Below are positions 18,544-25,384 of a DNA stretch of 64,000 nt, in pieces. The notes below the pieces were generated by a model. It saw only the letters and a program-made list of their open reading frames with translations, did no database searches and had not been told where the DNA came from. The stretch's first letter is position 1. Every line of letters begins with the position of its first letter. This DNA is from Candidatus Poribacteria bacterium (lineage in GTDB: Bacteria; Poribacteria; WGA-4E; WGA-3G). A program made the position numbers and the translations under genes. The stretch spans positions 1-64,000 of the forward strand of contig JAJEIE010000025.1 in NCBI GenBank assembly GCA_022827625.1, read 5' to 3'.

Positions 18544-18622
18544 GTTTATCGCTCTTTACAGATAAATCAACAACTGTTAAATACTCGTCTTCATCTGTGT
18601 CGCGTTTCAAAGACTAATATTA

Positions 18623-18651
18623 ATAATAACACATCTACCTTGTATTGTCAA
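18623..18651 (-). promoter_or_regulatory. Predicted sigma70-type promoter of the hisI leader
   Basis: On the minus strand a perfect TTGACA, a 17-base spacer and TATTAT lie about 80 bases upstream of the leader peptide. It faces away from the cobalamin-riboswitch promoter, whose -35 box begins 21 bases further on. Confidence 0.8.
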
Positions 18652-18672
18652 ATTTTTAATTTAGAAATATAT

Positions 18673-18701
18673 TTGCAAAAAGTAGCACAACGTGATATAA
18701 T
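18673..18701 (+). promoter_or_regulatory. Predicted sigma70-type promoter of the cobalamin riboswitch operon
   Basis: TTGCAA, a 17-base spacer and a perfect TATAAT end 27 bases before the riboswitch begins. No competing promoter is visible between this and the first gene. Confidence 0.8.
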
Positions 18702-18728
18702 ATAAATATCACAATTGAATAAGCTGAC

Positions 18729-18894
18729 GATTTAGGTGCCGGAGAGAGCCGGAGAATAGGGAAGCGCGGTGAGAATCCGCCACGGCCCCGCCACTGTGAA
18801 CGATTGCAAATATCCGCTGAAAAAACCACTGTCAACTCACTGATGGGAAGGTGCAGCGGACTCAAGATCGGAAGTCAGGAGACCTGCCTGAATC
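18729..18894 (+). ncRNA. Cobalamin (B12) riboswitch aptamer
   Basis: The conserved blocks of the cobalamin riboswitch occur in order. AGGTGCC is at 18734-18740. GGGAAGCGCGGTGAGAATCC follows from 18759, then GGCCCCGCCACTGTGA from 18784. The B12-box region GGAAGTCAGGAGACCTGCC starts at 18870. The outer helix can form between GATTTAGGT and ACCTGCCTGAATC. A terminator at 19038-19107 precedes the first gene, so B12 binding is expected to shut the operon off. The family assignment rests on consensus recognition by eye. Confidence 0.93.
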
Positions 18895-19037
18895 GTGTTT
18901 CACACATCTGCTTTCGCGGGAAAGCGGTGGAACAGCGCGCAGCAATATCCTGTTAGATTTAAAACAGAAATACCGAATAAGGTATAGAATTCTCACACAA
19001 AACTACAGGACCAGACTTACACAGTATGTCGCCGCAT

Positions 19038-19107
19038 CCTCTGCTTTTCGGAGCCACTTGCAAGCCAAGACTTGCTATAAAAGGCTATGAAGGCAGGGGT
19101 TTTTTTG
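19038..19107 (+). terminator. Terminator in the riboswitch expression platform
   Basis: CCTCTGC pairs with GCAGGGG over seven positions, with an inner AGCC/GGCT helix, and a run of seven T follows directly. The ribosome site of the first gene comes only ten bases later. This matches an intrinsic terminator controlled by the upstream B12 aptamer. Confidence 0.7.
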
Positions 19108-19126
19108 TCTCATTACGGAGGTTTTG

Positions 19127-20470
19127 ATGGACAAAGTTTTTTTGACGCGGCGGCATTTCTCGTGCCATTTTCACAACCTACCCTCGCTTCTACTTATAGG
19201 TGCGATACTCTTCACACTCCTCGTTAGTCCTGCTTTTGGGCAAACAGAAGTCCAAGAACTGGCAGTTGTCATAAACGCCTTGACACACCCCGACTTAGGC
19301 ATCACTGCTTCACTCTCACTCATCGATCTGATGGAACCGAATGAGAACCGGGCTGTCGATAATGAGATACTCCTTTTCAGCACTGAGGTGCTTAATCGGA
19401 GGCGGGCCGTCGGTCTTTCCATTCACGGGCATCTTGCTTATATTCCCACCTTTAATTTACCCATTACGGGTGCTGCAAGCTTCGGGGACAGCATCTTTAT
19501 TGTCAATTTGGAAGACCGAGAGATTGTTGGCGAAATCCCGATTCAAGACGGTACGACACCGCAGCAAATCGCTCTTATCAACGAACAGAAGCTGTACGTT
19601 ACGTGTGCAGCAACGCATGAGGTACATGTCGTTGACATCCCGAATCGCAATGTGACAAAGGTCCTCACCGGTTCTTTCAACAAACCGACCGGCATTACGC
19701 TCCTCAACGGTAAAGCCTACGTCTCGAATCCAGCATGGGAGTGGAATCCAGCTGAAAGCAGAACCATCTATTACGATAGCAGCGTCACAGTAATTGATAC
19801 AGAAACAGATCTGATATTGAAATCCATACCAGTGCCGACAAATGCAAGCGCAATCGTCAACGATGGTGCATCTACTGTCATTCTCAAAACAATAGGAAAT
19901 TACAATGACATCCCAGGGCATCTCATTCTGATTGATACAGCGACAGATGAAATTGTTGAAACGGTTAAACTCGACTTCGCGCCCGGTGCCTCTGCCCTCA
20001 ATCCACAAAAACAGTTGTTTCTCCAAGGGAGTTGGCAAAACCCGGGCTTGCTCATCTACGATGTTGCAGCGCAAACGTGGATTCGGGATGAAGATGACGT
20101 GATCGCCAACTTCAGCAATGATGCAGATGCCTCTATCAGTGGTGGTTTGACCTTTGCGCCGGACGGAAGTCTTTATATCATCCAGCCCGACTGGTCAGGG
20201 AGCGGACAGGATTTCGTCCGCGTCATGGACCCTATGGATGCATCTCTCCTGCAAACCTATCACGTTGGACCCGGGGGTTCTATTCTCGGATTCGCACAGA
20301 TCGTCCCGCGTCGCGAAGACATCAACAACGATGGGTTTGTTAACGCGGAAGACTTAACAATCGCCAGTCGGTTCTTGGGAGACGAGGGACCCGGTATAGT
20401 CGCCGATGTCAATGGAGACCAAGTTGTTAACGTCCTTGATTTAGTGCTGATAGGATTTTTTAACGATTAA
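19127..20470 (+). CDS. Secreted YVTN-type beta-propeller with C-terminal dockerin-like domain (BtuG-like candidate)
   Basis: The 447-residue exported protein has a basic N-terminus and a hydrophobic segment ending SPAFGQ (about 34-39), a signal peptide. The body consists of repeated blade-like units (DSIFIVNLEDREIVGEIPI, EVHVVDIPNRNVTKVL, SVTVIDTETDLILKSIPV, LILIDTATDEIVETVKL) as in YVTN/YncE beta-propellers. The last 50 residues hold two Ca-loop segments, DINNDGFVNAEDL and DVNGDQVVNVLDL, which form a dockerin-like pair. A strong ACGGAGG site precedes the ATG. Expression follows a B12 riboswitch, and the known Bacteroides BtuG proteins are B12-binding propellers, so surface capture of cobalamin is my proposal; direct binding is not shown by sequence. 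Confidence 0.8.
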   Translation: MDKVFLTRRHFSCHFHNLPSLLLIGAILFTLLVSPAFGQTEVQELAVVINALTHPDLGITASLSLIDLMEPNENRAVDNEILLFSTEVLNRRRAVGLSIHGHLAYIPTFNLPITGAASFGDSIFIVNLEDREIVGEIPIQDGTTPQQIALINEQKLYVTCAATHEVHVVDIPNRNVTKVLTGSFNKPTGITLLNGKAYVSNPAWEWNPAESRTIYYDSSVTVIDTETDLILKSIPVPTNASAIVNDGASTVILKTIGNYNDIPGHLILIDTATDEIVETVKLDFAPGASALNPQKQLFLQGSWQNPGLLIYDVAAQTWIRDEDDVIANFSNDADASISGGLTFAPDGSLYIIQPDWSGSGQDFVRVMDPMDASLLQTYHVGPGGSILGFAQIVPRREDINNDGFVNAEDLTIASRFLGDEGPGIVADVNGDQVVNVLDLVLIGFFND

Positions 20471-20477
20471 ATCTGGG

Positions 20478-20502
20478 CACCGTTCCACTTCGTTTCACGG
20501 TG
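20478..20502. repeat. Hairpin with CACTTCG loop (D)
   Basis: CACCGT pairs with ACGGTG around TCCACTTCGTTTC, eight bases after the propeller gene. With its flank to about 20530 it is a near-identical inverted copy of 11502-11553. Transcription must pass it to reach the next gene. Confidence 0.65.
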
Positions 20503-20607
20503 ATTTTCGGTCAATTCTAACCGTCTTTGGGTTACGAAAAACTTTTTAACCATCTAAAAACCGCAAGAGGTAACAGAGTGCAGTACTCAGATTTAATAGA
20601 AAGAAAC

Positions 20608-22542
20608 ATGATAGAGAAAAAAAGACCAAAAATCTGGTATCTGTTCCTTGTTTTCTTGCTTAGTTGCGCTTCAACCCCGAAAGAAGAACCGTTCACATGG
20701 AAAGTAACGTTCTTTTCATTGGGTGCAAAGGCGCAATTGCGTGCAGAAGCACCGCTCCAACGCCTGAATGCCTTTAACGCCGATGGTGTGATGGTTGCGC
20801 AGCTCAATTTTCCTACCCCACCCCGCCAAACAGAGCCACTCTATTTTGAATGGCGTGAGGGGGAAACCTATAGGTTTGAAGCAACCTTAACAACGGGCGA
20901 TGTGGATGTTCAAACGGTAACTGCGCCGTGGACATACACACAAGGCAGCTTAGAAATCGCCATCCCTTATGGTGTTGGGATGCAACTGGCGTCAGGGGAG
21001 GATATAGCAAACAACAACCAGGTCGCCCTTGTTTTACATGACAGCGAAACGACAGCCACTGTCCTCGTTAGAAATGGGAAGATACCAGCGAATTTTGACC
21101 TCGAACTTTGTCTCCCATCAACACTAACTGTTGTACGTTTGCCAATAGGTTGGCAGACTGAAATGACCGACGCAGGCACCTGTCTCTCGACCACTGGTAG
21201 ATTTCGCGTCGCATCGGAGGTCTGGTACCGTGAACTGGTGCTGAAGACCTCCCCAGCGACTAACGCAGAGAAGCAAGAAATATCGGGAGTTGTCCGTTTC
21301 ACAACAGATACAGGACAGACGTGGGAACAACAGACAACAGTCGAGTTGCGAGCGGCGACCGTTCCAGAGATTACCCAACACCTCTCGATAGCATCGATCA
21401 AAATGCCTACAGACGCAACAGGTACAGTAGACTCGAAGCAGCGGGAGGATACCATCTACTACTCGCGTCCACTGCTCAGTTGGCTTGACACCGCGCAGAC
21501 GAATCCATTTGAGCCGACAACCTATCAGACAATCCGACTCCACAATCAGAGTGAAGAGACTATCCATGTGGCTGTGTCATCAATCAATAGAGATGTAAAG
21601 ACCGGCGAAGTTGTCTCTTTCCTCGCACCACCAGAGACAGCGAATGGTGGTACGAATCAGAGCGTCGCCTTCGCGAGCCTGCCCGGAGGCGAAATTACAG
21701 AAATTCCCTTACCCATTTATTTTCATCTGACCTATCTAAAGGAGGGTAAGGTAGAGCAGGCGATTCCGGGAGAATACACGCGCGATATTGCGGTGAAGGT
21801 CTGGGGCAGCGACGCAACGATACTGCGTGAAGAACGTCCACTTCACCTGATTGTTCCAAACCAACAGGCACTGCTTGTCAGTCTTTTGGCAATCATCAGT
21901 AGTACCATCGGATTGGCGGTCGTTCTAAAGTTGCACAAACAACTGTTCGCCGGTTTCACCACGAAACAACTCATCGTTATTGCCTTATTTGGCACGACGG
22001 TTTTTGTGGCAGTGACGGTCCCCTCAACGTTATTCCTTAACTTAATTCGCGCACTTCTCGGACCGATTTCTGTTCTACTAACTGGCTTGATAAATGAGAC
22101 GCTCTACTATGCTTTGCTGACTGCATTGCTAATTTACATTAGTGGGGACCCTGAAAATTCGGAGCGGGGTGACCGAAATCGACAGAGTAAGGGAAGTGGT
22201 GTCATCTTGCTTGTCTCCGCAGTCCGCTTACTGCTCGGTGGTGTAACGTTCGGACTTTTTACACCAATGGCGATCGTCTACACCGGCACAAGCGTCCTCC
22301 TACTGGAAACAGGCTTTCTATTTGTCCGAAGACGGAGCCTGTTCGTATGGGCAGTTGTGTTAGGTCTCTGCGACGCGATTGCTGTCTACGTCGATTTTCA
22401 ACTCTCTATACTGCTCTATCGACTTTTTTATGCCAATTGGTATATCGTTCTCCGAATTCTGATAGAAGGGTTCGCCTACACGTTTATCGGCGTACTTCTC
22501 GGTGCGAGGTTAGGACACGGACTTTGGCGCGTGGCGGATTAA
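20608..22542 (+). CDS. Lipoprotein with C-terminal ECF S-component-like membrane domain
   Basis: The 644-residue protein appears to be a new combination. A lipoprotein signal (WYLFLVFLLSCAS, Cys near 20) is followed by about 390 residues of beta-rich exported sequence. From about 421 there are six to seven hydrophobic helices. The last 180 residues contain GPISVLLTGLINETLYYALLTAL, a helix with LLLGGVTFGLFTPMAIVYTG and the ending EGFAYTFIGVLLGARLGHG. Their spacing and small-residue pattern resemble substrate-binding S-components of ECF vitamin transporters. Cobalamin or cobalt is the likely cargo because of the B12 riboswitch upstream. The ATG at 20608 is chosen because it begins the lipoprotein signal; its ribosome site is weak. 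No ECF ATPase or T-protein is in the window. The S-component assignment is inference. Confidence 0.7.
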   Translation: MIEKKRPKIWYLFLVFLLSCASTPKEEPFTWKVTFFSLGAKAQLRAEAPLQRLNAFNADGVMVAQLNFPTPPRQTEPLYFEWREGETYRFEATLTTGDVDVQTVTAPWTYTQGSLEIAIPYGVGMQLASGEDIANNNQVALVLHDSETTATVLVRNGKIPANFDLELCLPSTLTVVRLPIGWQTEMTDAGTCLSTTGRFRVASEVWYRELVLKTSPATNAEKQEISGVVRFTTDTGQTWEQQTTVELRAATVPEITQHLSIASIKMPTDATGTVDSKQREDTIYYSRPLLSWLDTAQTNPFEPTTYQTIRLHNQSEETIHVAVSSINRDVKTGEVVSFLAPPETANGGTNQSVAFASLPGGEITEIPLPIYFHLTYLKEGKVEQAIPGEYTRDIAVKVWGSDATILREERPLHLIVPNQQALLVSLLAIISSTIGLAVVLKLHKQLFAGFTTKQLIVIALFGTTVFVAVTVPSTLFLNLIRALLGPISVLLTGLINETLYYALLTALLIYISGDPENSERGDRNRQSKGSGVILLVSAVRLLLGGVTFGLFTPMAIVYTGTSVLLLETGFLFVRRRSLFVWAVVLGLCDAIAVYVDFQLSILLYRLFYANWYIVLRILIEGFAYTFIGVLLGARLGHGLWRVAD

Positions 22543-22579
22543 GACATTATACCAAATCACAACACAAGGAAATACAACT

Positions 22580-24268
22580 ATGAAACGAATTCAATTTTTG
22601 AGTCTATTCGGTCTATTTATGATCTTATCCATTGGTATTGTGGCAGCCGATATGGATGTCACTTGGGTCCGAACAGGCGTAGTGCTTGAAACACAACAGA
22701 AAAACGGCATTGAAGGTGAGATTAATGTCGCGACGATGTCTAACGGCACAACACGCGCTTTAGCCGAAGCATCTACAATTCAGAGGCTTGACGCGAACCG
22801 TGCTTTTCTCCAGTTCACATGGCAACCGAACGAAAATTACCAATTTCGCTTGAACGATACCGAAATAACAACAACTTCACCCGTCAAGCCTGAACCTTAT
22901 CTGATTCGGACTGTTGAATTAGATGGACGCTTGTCATTGATGGAAAACCTCCGTCAACCCGCAAAGCCGACAGCGATCGCCTTAGGGTCGGGAAACACAC
23001 CTAACACAGAGAAATTAGCCGTTGCCACGGATAGCGGACATCTCGCGATGCTCCAACCACTCACGGGTGAAATACTTTGGAAGACCCGTATCTCGGAAGG
23101 CTACGTGCGGGGAGTGGCGTTTAGTCCTGACAACGCCCTACTCTACGTCGGGGAACAGGCATCAGACGGATTCATCTACTGCTACGATCTAACAACCGAC
23201 ACGCCGACGCTGCGCTGGAAATACCGTACAGCCGACGACATCGAGACTTCCACGCCGAGTGATCCGGGAAGTGTCTACGCATGGGTCAGCTACCCCGGTC
23301 AGTCTTGTATGCAAACACTGGCGAACGGCGATCTTTTGGTTGCCGGTGTACATTCGTGGACAGAAAACGATACACCCCGTAAGAAGTCCCAACTCTATAG
23401 GTTCGATAGTAAAACGGGAAACGTTACTTGGAAATGGCCCCACGATCGCGCCGTATCGAAGATCATACGCTGGTTTGACACAAGTGCCGATGGAGAAACA
23501 CTCGCACTCGTCACAGATGCCGGACACAATTTACAAGGGAACACGGCGGATGGAAACGGCAGACTCGTCGTCCTCAACGCGAAAGACGGAACAGAAAAGT
23601 GGCACGCCGATATTGAACCCTTGACCCCATATTTCTCACAGGTCACGTTTTGGCGTGGCGTTAGCGTGTCGCCTGACGGTCAATTTATCAACGTAACAAC
23701 AGACGACGGACGCGCCTTCATCTTTGATGTGAACAAACCCGAACCGATATGGCAGGAAAATCTGACGACCCCATTAGAGGTAAGCGGGATTCCTATCGTA
23801 GCAACCTCTGGCACAATTGATGCGACGGACGCAGCGGCACTTTTTGTTACTGGTGACACATATATTCCTTACCATCTCCGAAAAGGAGCGCAACGCCCGT
23901 CGGGAGCACATCCAAATGCGGTGACCCTGTTCGCTTATGCGTGGACGGGTGAAAAAATCTGGCAATGGCAGCTTGAGAATATGCCGCAAGGTTTGCGTAT
24001 TGATGCACAAGATCGTTATGCGCTGCTATCCATTTCCAAACGCACACAGGATCCGAATGAGAGCCTCCACGGTGTGTCGGTGTTTGACCTGACAGCCGAA
24101 AGCAGTGGCTTATCAAAATATCTGTACACCTACCGCACAGAGGGGCAGCTGCCTTATGATACGCTTGCGATTAGCGCAGATGGCGCGCGCATCGTTGTTG
24201 TTGAGATTCCGATTACGCTGCCGGATGAGACGGCGCGCGGGAAGAATCGGGTGCATGTGTTGTATTGA
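22580..24268 (+). CDS. Secreted PQQ-like beta-propeller protein
   Basis: The 562-residue exported protein has a signal peptide MKRIQFLSLFGLFMILSIGIVAAD-like at 1-23. It then has WD40/PQQ-type blades: GHLAMLQPLTGEILWKTRI (about 153-171), FIYCYDLTTDTPTLRWKY (about 200), LYRFDSKTGNVTWKWPH (about 270), RLVVLNAKDGTEKWHADI (about 330) and ALFAYAWTGEKIWQWQL (about 450). No catalytic residues of quinoprotein dehydrogenases are recognised, so a binding or scaffold role is likelier. It is third in the B12-riboswitch operon, 37 bases after the lipoprotein gene, and ACAAGGA lies before the ATG. Its exact job is unknown. Confidence 0.8.
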   Translation: MKRIQFLSLFGLFMILSIGIVAADMDVTWVRTGVVLETQQKNGIEGEINVATMSNGTTRALAEASTIQRLDANRAFLQFTWQPNENYQFRLNDTEITTTSPVKPEPYLIRTVELDGRLSLMENLRQPAKPTAIALGSGNTPNTEKLAVATDSGHLAMLQPLTGEILWKTRISEGYVRGVAFSPDNALLYVGEQASDGFIYCYDLTTDTPTLRWKYRTADDIETSTPSDPGSVYAWVSYPGQSCMQTLANGDLLVAGVHSWTENDTPRKKSQLYRFDSKTGNVTWKWPHDRAVSKIIRWFDTSADGETLALVTDAGHNLQGNTADGNGRLVVLNAKDGTEKWHADIEPLTPYFSQVTFWRGVSVSPDGQFINVTTDDGRAFIFDVNKPEPIWQENLTTPLEVSGIPIVATSGTIDATDAAALFVTGDTYIPYHLRKGAQRPSGAHPNAVTLFAYAWTGEKIWQWQLENMPQGLRIDAQDRYALLSISKRTQDPNESLHGVSVFDLTAESSGLSKYLYTYRTEGQLPYDTLAISADGARIVVVEIPITLPDETARGKNRVHVLY

Positions 24269-24357
24269 TTGCTATTCGTTGTAGCACTATCTTTATGAAG
24301 ATTAAGAATTTAACTCGATAATTCCTTAACGATAGTAACCCTAAACACCAAAAAGTA

Positions 24358-24386
24358 AAGGGAACAACAATCACGTTGTTCCCCTT
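24358..24386. terminator. Bidirectional terminator between convergent genes
   Basis: AAGGGAACAAC pairs with GTTGTTCCC(C)TT around AATCAC. On the minus strand the stem is followed by TTTACTTTTTGG, so it fits best as the terminator of the leftward genes at 24480-24938. It may also stop the B12 operon. Confidence 0.7.
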
Positions 24387-24479
24387 ACTGTGTTAAGACA
24401 AAAATAAATCAATTCAGAAGAAGTTACGAAATGCGCAGCAGAAACACAGTGTGCCTCACAACATTCAGCACCCACCGCT

Positions 24480-24677
24480 TTATTGCGACGCTGTCCGTTG
24501 AGCGACGGCGTTTTGCGTCGAGACAATCACACTTTGCAATGCTTGAAAGTAATTCATTTCAGCCATTTTGATGGTGTGGCTATCCTCAGTTGCGCGGGCG
24601 CGTCTGAGTGCCTCCCAACTCAACGCCAACATCCGGTTGGTTCTCTCTAAAATTCTCCAATCCGCGTTTGAAATCAT
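24480..24677 (-). CDS. Small helical protein of unknown function
   Basis: The 65-residue product is predicted all-helical from composition (WRILERTNRMLALSWEALRRARATE, then YFQALQSVIVSTQ). No family is recognised. Support for a real gene comes from a good GGAGGG site five bases before the ATG, its position 22 bases after the RHH gene on the same strand and the terminator that follows. A partner function with the RHH protein is possible but unproven. Confidence 0.55.
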   Translation of the reverse strand: MISNADWRILERTNRMLALSWEALRRARATEDSHTIKMAEMNYFQALQSVIVSTQNAVAQRTASQ

Positions 24678-24698
24678 GATACCCTCCGAGAATTTGTT

Positions 24699-24938
24699 TT
24701 ACGCTATCGGCGGTTTGTTATTCCGCTCAAACAGGGCATTCAATGCCTCGCTCAGCAAACTTTGAATACTCGTGTCTTTCTCAAGTGCGAGCATCTTCAA
24801 CTGTCGATGCACATCCTTGTCAAAATGACCAGAAATCATCTTTTTCCCTTGACGGGATGGCGGTACCGCTGCCGTCGGTTTCGGTGTACGCTGAACGGCA
24901 ACGCCGCCTTCGTTTGATAAAATTGCTACTGTTTTCAT
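24699..24938 (-). CDS. Small ribbon-helix-helix-like DNA-binding protein
   Basis: The 79-residue protein has a short N-terminal strand MKTVAILSNEGGVAVQ and a linker rich in Pro and Ala. Its C-terminal part, ISGHFDKDVHRQLKMLALEKDTSIQSLLSEALNALFER, matches the ribbon-helix-helix pattern of ParG-like and antitoxin-like proteins. The ATG at 24938 has GGAGG ten bases upstream; longer starts up to 25037 read through the repeated operator-like sites and are less likely. The N-terminal 12 residues resemble the start of ParA ATPases without the P-loop lysine. Autoregulation through the 24957-24995 repeats is my inference. Confidence 0.65.
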   Translation of the reverse strand: MKTVAILSNEGGVAVQRTPKPTAAVPPSRQGKKMISGHFDKDVHRQLKMLALEKDTSIQSLLSEALNALFERNNKPPIA

Positions 24939-24956
24939 ATCATCTATGCCTCCGTG

Positions 24957-24995
24957 CATGTACACATGTATATATGCAAACATGTACACATGTAT
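24957..24995. promoter_or_regulatory. Two 15-bp direct repeats, possible operator of the RHH gene
   Basis: CATGTACACATGTAT occurs twice, at 24957-24971 and 24981-24995, with a period of 24 bases. Each copy contains ACATGT palindromes. The repeats lie just upstream of the RHH gene at 24699-24938, where an autorepressor would bind. Confidence 0.55.
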
Positions 24996-25126
24996 GAGAA
25001 TATAAAACGTTAGATTCTCAGAATGGGTTTCAGACAAAGTCCCAAAAATTGAAGAAAAAAGTTAAAACACGACCTGTCTCCAAAAAGTAGGTATGGTTTC
25101 GCGGACGTACCCGTCCCAACGACACC

Positions 25127-25155
25127 TTGACTTAGAAACGCTACGCGAGTATAAT
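25127..25155 (+). promoter_or_regulatory. Predicted sigma70-type promoter of a 33-codon gene
   Basis: TTGACT, a 17-base spacer and a perfect TATAAT. An AGGAGAGGAGGAG ribosome site and a short open frame follow at once. Confidence 0.7.
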
Positions 25156-25182
25156 GCAACCACAAGGAGAGGAGGAGAAAAA

Positions 25183-25284
25183 ATGAGACACTTCGGAACA
25201 CACGCTCCCGTTAACAAAAAAGATAATTACGTCGTTCAACGAGATGTCCGACTTCTCAAAAGCACACGCGCAGCTACTCACTGA
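25183..25284 (+). CDS. Possible small protein (33 residues)
   Basis: The short frame starts MRHFGTHAPVNKKDNYVV and is basic, with no recognised family, membrane segment or signal peptide. It is reported because a near-consensus promoter (25127-25155) and a very strong GGAGGAG ribosome site precede its ATG at good distances. Whether the peptide is functional is open. Confidence 0.45.
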   Translation: MRHFGTHAPVNKKDNYVVQRDVRLLKSTRAATH

Positions 25285-25384
25285 ACGTAACACGAACTCT
25301 GTTGCTGTTCAAAATTAGCAAGCATAAGAACTTCAAATATGATAAAATAATTGTAAACTAGAGTGCAAATAACAGGAGAAAAGC

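Noticed and set aside
18339-18651. T-box riboswitch in front of hisI
   Set aside because: No T-box core sequence (AGGGTGGNACCGCG) is present, whereas a His/Trp-rich reading frame and competing stems explain the leader.
24480-24938. Complete toxin-antitoxin pair from the RHH and the 65-residue gene
   Set aside because: The small helical protein matches no toxin family I recognise, so only the RHH identification is kept.
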